From: Actinomycetes bacterium
GTDB taxonomy: Bacteria; Actinomycetota; Coriobacteriia; Coriobacteriales; Eggerthellaceae
Assembly: GCA_023429565.1 (NCBI GenBank)
Contig: JAEZDJ010000053.1
Span: 1 to 45,921, forward strand
Length of the DNA stretch: 45,921 nt
Direction: 5' to 3'
A program made the position numbers and the translations under genes. Shown piece after piece: positions 24,384 to 31,880 of this stretch. The notes beneath the pieces were generated by a model. It was not told the DNA's origin. It ran no database searches and saw only the letters and a program-made list of their open reading frames with translations. Within the stretch, counting starts at the first letter, position 1. Each line of letters starts with the position of its first letter.

Positions 24384-24983
24384 TCAGAGGCTGCGGCTGG
24401 CAGCCTCCTCCTGCGCCAGAAGCTTCTCATAGGATATGCCCTTGCCTGCGAATGCCCAGTGCTTCGCCTTCGCGAGCCTTGAGGCATTCGGGTCTTTCTC
24501 TCCCTCGCTCAAGCCCCGGTATTCTTCCTTGATTCCCAGGGCGACTACGGCTGCGACGGCAATGCGCAGCTTAGCCACGTCCTTGGCCTTGACCTCGTAG
24601 CAGGGGCCCTTGTCCCGGAAGGTGACGGCTTTCACGCACACTTCCTGGGCCAGGTTCTCCTCGTTGGCGAACTTGAGAGGCGGCTCGGTCAGGCTGCCCT
24701 CGACCATCCACTTCATCCCGTTGACATAGTATCTTCTGAACAGCCTCAGGGTGTGGAAGACGTATTCCCAGCGCTCAAGCTTCAGATAGTAGGTCAGAGC
24801 CTTGGGATCGGGCTTGATGCACCCCATCTCGCCGCCCATGCGGCCGAAGACGGTCACCTTGTCACGCTCGGCGGCCCAGGATCCCTTGAAGCTGAGGAAG
24901 ACGTCTCCGTCCTCATACCAGGCATCGAAATCCTCGTGGCGGGCGAACGCGTTCTGGGGCAGATACGCCTTGTTGTTCTTCAC
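24384..24983 (-). CDS. LURP-one-related (tubby-like fold) protein
   Basis: This is a 199-residue soluble protein. The pattern resembles LURP-one/DUF567 proteins, which share the tubby and scramblase beta-barrel: a first barrel strand set DVFLSFKGSWAAERDKVTVF, the GRMGGEMGCIKPDPKA turn, and the diagnostic end CYEVKAKDVAKLRIAVAAVV with a hydrophobic helix. Cellular roles of bacterial members are unclear. The start is GTG (complement of 24981-24983) with AAGGAGG six bases upstream; the longer frame upstream has no such site. It lies between the transporter and the enzyme operon on the opposite strand, about 120 bases from element B, so it may share regulation. The fold call is by pattern. Confidence 0.6.
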   Translation of the reverse strand: MKNNKAYLPQNAFARHEDFDAWYEDGDVFLSFKGSWAAERDKVTVFGRMGGEMGCIKPDPKALTYYLKLERWEYVFHTLRLFRRYYVNGMKWMVEGSLTEPPLKFANEENLAQEVCVKAVTFRDKGPCYEVKAKDVAKLRIAVAAVVALGIKEEYRGLSEGEKDPNASRLAKAKHWAFAGKGISYEKLLAQEEAASRSL

Positions 24984-25102
24984 TGGAATCCTCCTTGGAA
25001 GCGTGTTTTCACACAGGACAAGTATATCGCATGGGAGCTGTTGCCTGGGTGAGGAGGCGGCTGTCGCCCTGAACTGAAGAATCTCAAAAAAATACATTTT
25101 AA

Positions 25103-25260
25103 CAGGCGTTATATGATGAAATAGCCCTCGGGAACGAGGAAAATCAACCTCTCAGGCCGATAGTATGAGCAGCAAAATTGTCCCCGTGATTCGATGCGGC
25201 CGCAGCCATTGCCCCTAAGCTAGGAAACGCCAGCTCCTTTTGGCGGAATACTGGTGAGGA
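25103..25260 (+). promoter_or_regulatory. Conserved upstream element, copy B (molybdoenzyme operon)
   Basis: This is the second copy of the element seen before the transporter: CAGGC-G-TTATA at 25103-25113, the identical 26-base block at 25136-25161, the near-identical block at 25174-25196, TAAGCT at 25216 and CAGCT at 25231. From the end of GTGATTCGATG to the start codon the distance is 375 bases here and 371 bases in copy A. A CCTCG-GGAA-CGAGG hairpin (about 25126-25139) competes for the same GAGG that could pair with the downstream CCTC, a hint of alternative folding. Confidence 0.7.
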
Positions 25261-25570
25261 ATGGGGAAGGGGAAACGAATAAGTCGCTCGGCGAGCGCAA
25301 ACCCATTCCGTCTCCAAACGTCAGAAGTCAGCACCTGCCGCAGGCTTTGCGTTCCGAAGGCCTGCGGCACCCTGTGGGTCCGCCGATCCTTGTGACCGGG
25401 CGGAGTCGCCCCATCCGTGCAATCCGGGGCGCAGGTGTGGCGAAGAGCGGTCATTCGCGTCTTGCGAGGCACCTGCCCCGAGGGATGCATGACATACAGT
25501 GGAAGGGGTTGGGAGGGCAACGCGATCAACGCTGCCGGAACCGACCGAAACTTGAAATGGAGGCTCCCCT
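25261..25570 (+). other. Rest of the long leader of the molybdoenzyme operon
   Basis: No gene is seen here. TGCCGCAGGC (25336-25345) pairs with GCCTGCGGCA (25360-25369), a ten-base-pair hairpin. GGAGG at 25559-25563 is the ribosome site of the next gene. Apart from length, I see no similarity to the corresponding stretch before the transporter. Confidence 0.4.
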
Positions 25571-25879
25571 ATGTGTTTCAGACCAGCTGATGCGTCCGCA
25601 GGCGGTGGCATGAACAAGTGCCCCGAGTGCGGCAAGCCCATCCAGATGATGGCGGGCATCACCTTGAAGGCGTGCCCGTTCTGCAAGGCGGACTTCACCC
25701 CGTACATCGATGGCACAAAGCCGCTTCCTGGCGCAGCTGCCCCCGGCGCCCCCGGTGCTCCCAAGGCTCCCGGCGCCCCTGGCGTTCCCGGTGCGCCCGG
25801 AGCCCCGAAGGCCCCTGGTGCGCCTGGCGCTCCCAAGGCTCCCGGCGCGCCCGGCGCCCCGAAGCCTCCTACTCCGTAG
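25571..25879 (+). CDS. Zinc-ribbon protein with collagen-like GAP/KAP tail
   Basis: This is a 102-residue two-part protein. The first half has a zinc ribbon: CPECGKP, then ACPFCKADF 17 residues later, so four cysteines in two CxxC knuckles. The second half (about 55-102) is built of tandem Ala-Pro triplets, GAP and KAP with one GVP, ending KPPTP; this is a collagen-like, extended basic tail. There is no signal peptide, so it is probably cytoplasmic. The ATG at 25571 has GGAGG seven bases upstream; an internal ATG at 25610 has none. It is the first gene after element B and leads the molybdoenzyme operon. A chaperone or scaffold role for the enzyme is possible but unproven. Confidence 0.8.
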   Translation: MCFRPADASAGGGMNKCPECGKPIQMMAGITLKACPFCKADFTPYIDGTKPLPGAAAPGAPGAPKAPGAPGVPGAPGAPKAPGAPGAPKAPGAPGAPKPPTP

Positions 25880-25891
25880 TCGGTCCAAGGT

Positions 25892-25924
25892 CGGAGGCGT
25901 CCGCTGAGGGGACGGGCGCCTCCG
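25892..25924 (+). repeat. Intercistronic hairpin before the molybdoenzyme gene
   Basis: CGGAGGCG (25892-25899) pairs with CGCCTCCG (25917-25924), extended inwards by GTCC/GGAC. No T-run follows. A GC-only hairpin (GCGCGC at 25974-25979 with the downstream CGCGCGC) follows before the ribosome site. Both could adjust expression between the first and second gene. Confidence 0.5.
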
Positions 25925-26036
25925 AGGACTTGAAAGGAGGTGGTCCCCGGCTCAGGCAGGATTCACGGGTTTTGCGCGCAGGCGCGCGCGATGGTTTCTT
26001 CAGTATGTGAGTGACGAGCTCAGAAAGAAGGAGAAC

Positions 26037-28349
26037 ATGGCATACGGTAAACAGTGGCAAACCGTAATGGAAGACGGAACGGTTGTAACCCGTAGCAACA
26101 CGTGGTCCCCCCCGGGGAGTCACCCGGTGGGATACGGCGTGAAGGTCGTGACGAAGGATGGCGAACTCGTCCGCGTCGAGGGCGACGATGACAATCCCAT
26201 CACCACCGGCCGCGTCAACGCGATGAACCTCGCCTTGCGCGAGTTCACGTACGCGCCGGAGCGCATCATCTACCCGATGAAGCGTGATCCCAAGGACCGC
26301 GGCAAGGACACCTGGGTTCGCACCACCTGGGACGAGGCAATGGACACCATCTGCGAGAAGGTGCGCTATTTCCAGGAGACCTACGGTCCCGAGTCCATCG
26401 TGTGCTTCGGTGGAACCGGCCGCGAGGCATGCATTTTCTACTATGCGCTGACGTTCTCCGTGCTGCAGTCACCCAACTGCTGCTACACGCAGTCCGGTTG
26501 GTCCTGCTACGGTCCGCGTTGCTCCATCTCCGACTACGTCCTCGGCGCAGGCTATCCCGAGCTTGACTATGCCGGACACCTTCCGGGCAGCTATCAGGAC
26601 CCGGCCTACATCGTGCCCAAGTGGATTGTGGTCTGGGGCAAGGAGCCCCTGCCCTCCAACGGCGACGGCTTCTTCGGCCACTGCCTCGTCGACCTGATGA
26701 AGCTTGGCACCAAAATCATCTCCGTCGATCCCCGCATCACGTGGGTCGGTGCCCATGACGGCAACATCAACCTGCAGGTCCGTCCTCAGACAGACACTGC
26801 CCTTGCTCTGGGCATCATGAACCTGCTGTTCGAGAACGACGAGTACGATCGCGACTTCGCCGAGAAGTGGATCTACGGTCTGGACGAGATGAAGGCCCGT
26901 GCGGCCGAGTACCCGGTCGACAAGGTGTCGGAAATCACCACCGTCCCGGTCGAGGACATCAAGCGCGTCGCCCACATCATCGGCACCGAGCGTCCCATCG
27001 GGTGGGCGTGGGGACTCGCGTTCGACCAGAACAAGAACGGCGTCCAGCTGTCCCAGGCGTTCATCGTCCTGGCTGCGCTCGCCGGCTCCATCGATCGTCC
27101 GGGCGGCCTGACCCTCGGGCCTCCGTCTGCCCTGCTTGGCAAGTGGCGCATGGAGCAGCGCGGCGCCATGGAGGATTCCGTCTGGGAGAAGCGCATCGGT
27201 GCAGCTGCCTGGCCCGGCCTGTCCACGGGCATGGCCACCACCCAGCCTGACGAGACGCTGAACACCATGGAGACCGACGAGCCCTATGCCCTGAGGATGG
27301 GTTGGTTCAACAGCTCGAACTTCCTGACCCCCACCTGCTCCGCCCAGCCCAAGCGCTGGCACAAGGCGCTCCAGAAGCTTGAGTTCGTGGTTGTTCAGGA
27401 CCTGACCATGACCCCGACGGCCATGGCGGTGGGCGACTACTTCCTGCCCATGTCCACGTGGGCAGAGCACAACGGCATCGTTCTCACGCACTACGGCCGC
27501 AACACCGTGTTCATGGGCCCCATGAACAAGGCGTTGGAGGTCGGCGAGTGCAAGTCCGACGTCGAGATCTGCCTCATGTTCGGTCAGCGGCTCAATCCCT
27601 CATGGTGGCCTTGGTATCAGCCGGCCGACGGCAAGTCTCTCGACCGGGATGCCCTGGCGACGGCTGTCGAGGGCTTCTACAGCGACCAGCTCAAGGAGCT
27701 TGGTTTCGACTGGAAGACCTTCCAGGAGCTTGGCCTCTATCAGCCTGGCGCCCATGGATTCGAGTACGAGAAGTACGAGAAGGGCATGCTGCGCTTTGAT
27801 GGGGAGCCCGGGTTCAACACCATCACCGGGCAGATCGAAGCCTACTCGATCCTGTACGAATCATGGGGCGAGGATCCGCTGCCGTACTACGAGGAGCCGA
27901 ACTACAGCCCCATCAGCAAGCCCGACTTTGCCAGCCAGTATCCGCTGATCTCCACTTCGGGCTCGCGCCGCTACAGCTCCTTCCACTCCGAGCACCGTCA
28001 CGTCCCGTCTTTGCGCCAGATCGATCCGTGGCCCTGGGTCCAGATCAACCCTGAGACCGCTGAGGAGTATGGCGTGACCGACGGCGATTGGTGCGAGGTC
28101 TACAACATGTTTGGCGAGGCCCGCTTCAAGGCTGAGATCACTCCGGTCATCAAGCCGGGCATCCTGAATTGCGCTCATGGCTGGTGGTTCCCTGAGCAGG
28201 ACGGCGAAGAGCCCAACCTGTTCGGTGTCTGGAAGTCCAACTTCAACAGCCTCGTGCCGCACTTCAACGTCGGTAAGCTTGGCTTCGGTGCTCCGTACAA
28301 GGGCGTCATGTGCAATGTTCGCCGCGTCCGCAGCCTGGACCAAGACTAA
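26037..28349 (+). CDS. Molybdopterin (bis-MGD) enzyme, catalytic subunit lacking the [4Fe-4S] site
   Basis: This 770-residue protein belongs to the DMSO reductase family, with the usual order of domains: a short N-terminal region, TWVRTTWDEAMDTICEKV, the dinucleotide-binding core (KWIVVWGKEPLPSNGD, KIISVDPRITW), and a C-terminal molydopterin-binding barrel (WVQINPETAEEYGVTDGDW). Normal members start with a CxxCxxxC...C cluster motif followed by GRxCxKG. Here these read TWSPPGSHPVGYG and GRVNAMN, so all four cysteine positions are lost. The metal-ligand region near 148-165 (CCYTQSGWSCYGPRCS) has several Cys and Ser, so the ligand cannot be assigned. There is no Tat signal, so the enzyme is cytoplasmic. 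The ATG at 26037 is chosen for the AAGGAG just upstream. The closest known parallel is pyrogallol-phloroglucinol transhydroxylase, whose large subunit also lacks a cluster. The substrate is unknown. Confidence 0.92.
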   Translation: MAYGKQWQTVMEDGTVVTRSNTWSPPGSHPVGYGVKVVTKDGELVRVEGDDDNPITTGRVNAMNLALREFTYAPERIIYPMKRDPKDRGKDTWVRTTWDEAMDTICEKVRYFQETYGPESIVCFGGTGREACIFYYALTFSVLQSPNCCYTQSGWSCYGPRCSISDYVLGAGYPELDYAGHLPGSYQDPAYIVPKWIVVWGKEPLPSNGDGFFGHCLVDLMKLGTKIISVDPRITWVGAHDGNINLQVRPQTDTALALGIMNLLFENDEYDRDFAEKWIYGLDEMKARAAEYPVDKVSEITTVPVEDIKRVAHIIGTERPIGWAWGLAFDQNKNGVQLSQAFIVLAALAGSIDRPGGLTLGPPSALLGKWRMEQRGAMEDSVWEKRIGAAAWPGLSTGMATTQPDETLNTMETDEPYALRMGWFNSSNFLTPTCSAQPKRWHKALQKLEFVVVQDLTMTPTAMAVGDYFLPMSTWAEHNGIVLTHYGRNTVFMGPMNKALEVGECKSDVEICLMFGQRLNPSWWPWYQPADGKSLDRDALATAVEGFYSDQLKELGFDWKTFQELGLYQPGAHGFEYEKYEKGMLRFDGEPGFNTITGQIEAYSILYESWGEDPLPYYEEPNYSPISKPDFASQYPLISTSGSRRYSSFHSEHRHVPSLRQIDPWPWVQINPETAEEYGVTDGDWCEVYNMFGEARFKAEITPVIKPGILNCAHGWWFPEQDGEEPNLFGVWKSNFNSLVPHFNVGKLGFGAPYKGVMCNVRRVRSLDQD

Positions 28350-28369
28350 CTCGAAAGGAAGTGGCATAA

Positions 28370-28729
28370 ATGGCAGATCAGAAATACGCTTTGCTCGTCG
28401 ACTACACCTACTTCTCTGGCAACCATGCCGCCGAGATCGCCTGCAAGGAAGAGCTCGGCCTTTCCCTCGATCAGTTCGGCATCAAAGAGGTCGAGGTGGG
28501 CCCGTTCAAGAAGGGTGACGGCAACGACGGCGACGCGTGGGAATGGTTCTACCTTCCCTGCCCGACGTCCATCTTCTCCGATCATTGGGGGACGAACGGC
28601 GACAAGGCTGGTCAGCGTCCTTTGGCTGTCCAGGTCGAGGAGTCCGCATCCATGTACTACGGAACCTTGGAAGACATGACCGCCAAGATGGCGGAGTTCG
28701 ATCGGCCGATGGTTCTGTTCCAGCTGTAA
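28370..28729 (+). CDS. Small partner subunit, ferredoxin-type fold with lost cluster cysteines
   Basis: This 119-residue protein resembles the short two-cluster iron-sulfur subunits that accompany anaerobic molybdoenzymes. Those begin with a D-Y-x-Y-C-T-G-C-H-x-C-E-x-A-C pattern and continue with a P-F-P-T-x-L-C-x-x-C segment. Here the matching text is DYTYFSGNHAAEIACKEE and LPCPTSIFSDHW. Only C25 of the first set remains, the second set is replaced throughout, and C64 is the only other cysteine. Length and overall layout are kept, so this is a maintained protein rather than a decayed fragment. AAGGAAG precedes the ATG, 20 bases after the catalytic subunit. It probably still binds that subunit structurally without carrying electrons. 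Confidence 0.75.
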   Translation: MADQKYALLVDYTYFSGNHAAEIACKEELGLSLDQFGIKEVEVGPFKKGDGNDGDAWEWFYLPCPTSIFSDHWGTNGDKAGQRPLAVQVEESASMYYGTLEDMTAKMAEFDRPMVLFQL

Positions 28730-28746
28730 GATCCGAATGCTCTGCC

Positions 28747-28785
28747 TGCCATGGTCGCCGGTCCCGGTGGCCGGCGACCATGGCA
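28747..28785 (+). repeat. Perfect 15-base-pair intercistronic hairpin
   Basis: The arms at 28747-28761 and 28771-28785 (TGCCATGGTCGCCGG and its complement) are perfect, with a nine-base loop. No T-run follows. It lies after the small subunit and before the next operon gene and may protect the upstream message from 3' decay or reduce downstream expression. Confidence 0.6.
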
Positions 28786-28814
28786 CCGTGTTGACGACCG
28801 ACAAGGAGGGTAAC

Positions 28815-29090
28815 ATGACTGAAGACGAATTTTTGGCTCTTGAGGCCCCTGAGGGCGCCGCGAAACTGAATGCTCTTCTGGCTGAGGGCAAAAGCCAAGA
28901 CGAGGCTCTGGCTGAATTCGGCCTCTCCAAGGCACACCTCATGAAAGCGCAGATATTCTTCGTGAAGGACAAGTTCATCGCTCGCGCTTGGGGTGGCTAC
29001 ACCTCCACCAAGCGCACCGGCAACGAGGCGGGCGACGACGAAAAGGGCGTGGGCGGCAGCGATCCGACCAAGGGTTTTTCGGGCGTCTAG
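28815..29090 (+). CDS. Small protein of unknown function in the molybdoenzyme operon
   Basis: This is a 91-residue protein with no family that I recognise. Residues 1-55 are predicted helical and acidic (TEDEFLALEAPEGAAKLNAL, then SQDEALAEFGLSKAHLMKA), a layout like a small helix-turn-helix. The tail after about 62 is Gly, Asp and Lys rich and probably unstructured (GNEAGDDEKGVGGSD). There are no cysteines, signal peptide or membrane segment. AAGGAGG lies about five bases before the ATG. It follows a strong hairpin and precedes another unknown small gene. A maturation factor for the enzyme is a reasonable guess only. Confidence 0.7.
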   Translation: MTEDEFLALEAPEGAAKLNALLAEGKSQDEALAEFGLSKAHLMKAQIFFVKDKFIARAWGGYTSTKRTGNEAGDDEKGVGGSDPTKGFSGV

Positions 29091-29163
29091 CCCGATCCGC
29101 CGACGGCCATGGGGGGAGGGCTTGCTCGTTGGGGGCGAGCCCTCTGCACAGCAGACGTCGAGC

Positions 29164-29211
29164 ATGCATCTCCCCGCAACGGGTGCCGAGACGCGTTGTG
29201 GGGAGATGCAT
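29164..29211 (+). repeat. 18-base-pair intercistronic hairpin
   Basis: The arms at 29164-29181 and 29194-29211 pair fully with one G-T wobble around a 12-base loop; the outer part is ATGCATCTCCCC against GGGGAGATGCAT. It lies between the two small unknown genes, with no T-run. Just upstream GAGGGCT and AGCCCTC form another small hairpin. Confidence 0.6.
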
Positions 29212-29280
29212 CCTGGCTGACGAATCAGATCCAAGATGGATGACCGAGAAGGCAATTCGAGCATGAGGAGGCGCGGCTTC

Positions 29281-29616
29281 ATGGCAACCGAAGAAGATGT
29301 TCAGAAAGAAGTCGAACGCTGGGGCCGTTTGACCCCGGAGCAGGAAGACATTCTGTACAACATATCGCTGAAGCAGGACGAGTTGGGCAGGGAGTCGACC
29401 AACCTGCTGCTGAGCAGGCTTGAGGGAAATCCTCTCTACCAGAGCATGATCGAGCGGGAATACCTGACCTATGACGTTTTCAACCATGGCGGAAAGCATG
29501 AGATAGCGTGCCTGTATGTCACGCTCAAAGGGCTGCGCTACTGCGTGATGTTTTCAGACGAGCTTTCTCCTCGCCGCAAGCTCAATCCTGCCGGAGCACC
29601 TTGGCAGGCTGACTGA
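29281..29616 (+). CDS. Protein of unknown function, last gene of the molybdoenzyme operon
   Basis: This is a 111-residue soluble protein with no recognised family. The N-terminal part is helical and charged (EEDVQKEVERWGRLTPEQED), and the middle holds LYQSMIEREYLTYDVFNHGG, followed by two strands, EIACLYVTLKG and RYCVMFSDEL. The ATG at 29281 is preferred over in-frame ATGs at 29236 and 29263 because AGGAGG (29266-29271) is nine bases upstream. A terminator follows 19 bases after the stop, closing the operon. Its steady presence with the enzyme would be the best clue to function. Confidence 0.7.
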   Translation: MATEEDVQKEVERWGRLTPEQEDILYNISLKQDELGRESTNLLLSRLEGNPLYQSMIEREYLTYDVFNHGGKHEIACLYVTLKGLRYCVMFSDELSPRRKLNPAGAPWQAD

Positions 29617-29635
29617 CGTCCCTCGAAACGAATCC

Positions 29636-29668
29636 GGGCCCGCCGTTTGACGTGCGGGCCCTTTTATT
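29636..29668 (+). terminator. Rho-independent terminator of the molybdoenzyme operon
   Basis: GGGCCCGC (29636-29643) and GCGGGCCC (29654-29661) form a perfect stem with a ten-base loop, followed by TTTTATT. This marks the right-hand end of the operon. Confidence 0.85.
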
Positions 29669-29710
29669 GTGCCTCAGGACGAAGGGACGGATTATATATT
29701 CTCGTTAGGG

Positions 29711-29716
29711 TATAAT
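29711..29716 (+). promoter_or_regulatory. -10 box of the LRR-VWA-MoxR operon
   Basis: A perfect TATAAT lies in an AT-rich patch, 36 bases before the first gene's start. No convincing -35 is seen 16-18 bases upstream, so an activator may be needed. Confidence 0.45.
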
Positions 29717-29752
29717 ATGCGCTGATTCGGTTCGCGTTCGATGGAGATGGAT

Positions 29753-31870
29753 ATGGACGTGCTTCTGCGAAAAGACGTGTCTGAGCGCATGACGGAGATG
29801 CGTGAATGGCACGACGGGTCGGGCGCCGTTTGGAACTATGCCGTGCTTGCCGGAAAAGGCGTGCGCATCGAGCGGTGCGACGCCCGCTGCTCCCAGCTTG
29901 TCGTCCCGGCGTTCATCGAGGGTCTTCCCGTCGTCGCCCTGGCCGCCGATGCCTGCTCCTACCTTCCTGCCGTCGAGGAGCTCAGGTGTCCCGACTCGAT
30001 TGTCTCAATAGGCTTCTGCGCCTTTCGCGGAGACACGCGCCTGAGGAAGGCCGTGCTGCCAGCGGGCCTTGCGACGTTTGACTCCGATTGGTTTCGGGGG
30101 TGTTCCAAAATTGACCATCTGGTGCTTTCGGGGCGCGTTCCGCGGTTGGACGCCAGCATATTCGACGTGCCCCAGCTGCGCACCTTGACCGTTGGCCCGG
30201 GAACGGAGGGCGTCGAGCCCGGTGCCTTTGCAAAGAGCTCCCTCGAGGTCATTGAAATCGATCGTCGAAATCCCTTTCTGATGACGGACGGCAGAGGCGT
30301 CTACAGCCGAGATGGCAGCGTGCTTGTGGCACTTGCGGTTCCGGGCGAGGCATATGAGATACGGCCAGGATGCCGGTCGGTTTCCAAAAAGGGGTTCAGC
30401 GCGTTTTCCTGCATCGAGCACATAACCGTCCCCGATAGCTTGGAGGTCTTGGAGGAGTTCGCCCTCTCGCGCACGGGCATCGTCGAATTCGTCTCTCCGC
30501 CGTCTCTCAGGCGTATCGGCGGGAAGGCGTTTTTCAATTGCGCCCATCTCAGGCGAGTCAGCTTGAACGAAGGCTTGGTTTCCGTGGGGAGCAACGCGTT
30601 CAGCGACACGGACATTCGGGAGCTGCGCATGCCCGCCTCAATCGAGGCGCTGGGAAATCCGCTTGCCGCGATGACGGCCCTCACCTATTCGGGCGAAGGC
30701 GCGACGTTTTCGCTTTCTCCCGATTCGGCTCATCTTGAGCTCGACGATGCGGGCGGCCTCTATCGCAAGGAGGCTGGGGGCTTGCGGCTGATCCGCCTGA
30801 TGGATCCTGATGTCCGGACCTATGCGGCGAAGCGTGGCACGGTGGCTGTTGGCCAGGAGGCCTTCGCCAACCAGGGGACCATTGCCGAAGTCGTTCTTCC
30901 GGACGGCGTGATTGACATCGAAAAGGCCGCGTTCAGGGCATGCCGCGCCTTGGTTTCCGTCGAGGTTCCGAGCAGCGTCCGACGCATTGCGGAGGACGCG
31001 TTTCTCGACACCGGCCTCACCGGCCTGCGCCTGCCCTCCGGGCTTGAGCATCTGGGGACAAATGCGCTCGTCACCCAGGGCGCGCACCATGGCACCGGGG
31101 AATCGTCGCTCCGTGACGTGTCGGTTGGCCCGGGGAATGAGCGCTTCTACACCGTCCCCGGCCTTTTGCTCGAGCGCACGAGGGACGGCAACGCGCGCGT
31201 CATCCTCTGCACGGGGGCTTCCGACGTCATCGACATTCCTGCGGAAGTCGACGAGATCATGCCCTATGCGTTCAGCGGCGTCTGTGGGATACGCGAGTTG
31301 CACCTGTCCGACCGCATCCAGAAAATCGGCACCAGGGGATTGGCCGTCGGGTGCCTGATCGGGCGCATCCGCGTTCACGTGGAAAAGCCGATTGCCGGAA
31401 GAGAATGGCTTGCCATCGATTTCCCCGACACGGATCGCGGCATGCAGCAGATGACGCTTGCCCTGGGCATGTCGGGCAAGGTGGACGTGGCAGCCCTCTT
31501 CGAGCATTACGACAACGCCGTGATCAACCGAAGCGGGTTTGATGTGAGGAACGTGGGAGGCCTGGACCTCTACGAACAGGCCACGCGCATCGTTGCGCGC
31601 CTGCGAGACCCCCTGTTGCTCACGCCGGTCAACTGCAGCATGTATGATCGGATATTGAAGAACAACGTCGAGAAAATGTGCGTCGCGGCTGCCCGACATG
31701 ACGATAGAAAGGTCATCGACGCTATGCTTGATCTGGGATACCTGAATCAAGACAACCTCTACCGCGTCATCGACCGAGTTTCTTCGCTGCAGGACGCTGC
31801 CATGATGGGCCACCTGCTTGAGGCGAAGCGCCTGCGGTTCGGGCAGGACTCCGTTGACTTCGGCCTCTAG
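29753..31870 (+). CDS. BspA-type leucine-rich repeat protein
   Basis: This 705-residue protein is built from about ten or more LRR_5 (BspA-type) repeats. Typical units read SIVSIGFCAFRGDTRLRKAV, RIGGKAFFNCAHLRRVSLNE and IDIEKAAFRACRALVSVEVP. The C-terminal 150 residues are helical and lack repeats (DPLLLTPVNCSMYDRILK). There is no signal peptide or anchor, so unlike surface BspA it is probably cytoplasmic and may act as a recognition scaffold. Three in-frame ATGs lie at 29741, 29747 and 29753; GGAG at 29743-29746 favours the last. It is the first gene of a tight operon with a VWA protein (10-base gap) and a MoxR-type ATPase. In such ATPase-VWA systems a third protein often acts as adaptor or effector; that role here is inference. 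Confidence 0.85.
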   Translation: MDVLLRKDVSERMTEMREWHDGSGAVWNYAVLAGKGVRIERCDARCSQLVVPAFIEGLPVVALAADACSYLPAVEELRCPDSIVSIGFCAFRGDTRLRKAVLPAGLATFDSDWFRGCSKIDHLVLSGRVPRLDASIFDVPQLRTLTVGPGTEGVEPGAFAKSSLEVIEIDRRNPFLMTDGRGVYSRDGSVLVALAVPGEAYEIRPGCRSVSKKGFSAFSCIEHITVPDSLEVLEEFALSRTGIVEFVSPPSLRRIGGKAFFNCAHLRRVSLNEGLVSVGSNAFSDTDIRELRMPASIEALGNPLAAMTALTYSGEGATFSLSPDSAHLELDDAGGLYRKEAGGLRLIRLMDPDVRTYAAKRGTVAVGQEAFANQGTIAEVVLPDGVIDIEKAAFRACRALVSVEVPSSVRRIAEDAFLDTGLTGLRLPSGLEHLGTNALVTQGAHHGTGESSLRDVSVGPGNERFYTVPGLLLERTRDGNARVILCTGASDVIDIPAEVDEIMPYAFSGVCGIRELHLSDRIQKIGTRGLAVGCLIGRIRVHVEKPIAGREWLAIDFPDTDRGMQQMTLALGMSGKVDVAALFEHYDNAVINRSGFDVRNVGGLDLYEQATRIVARLRDPLLLTPVNCSMYDRILKNNVEKMCVAAARHDDRKVIDAMLDLGYLNQDNLYRVIDRVSSLQDAAMMGHLLEAKRLRFGQDSVDFGL

Positions 31871-31880
31871 GAGGCGACCC

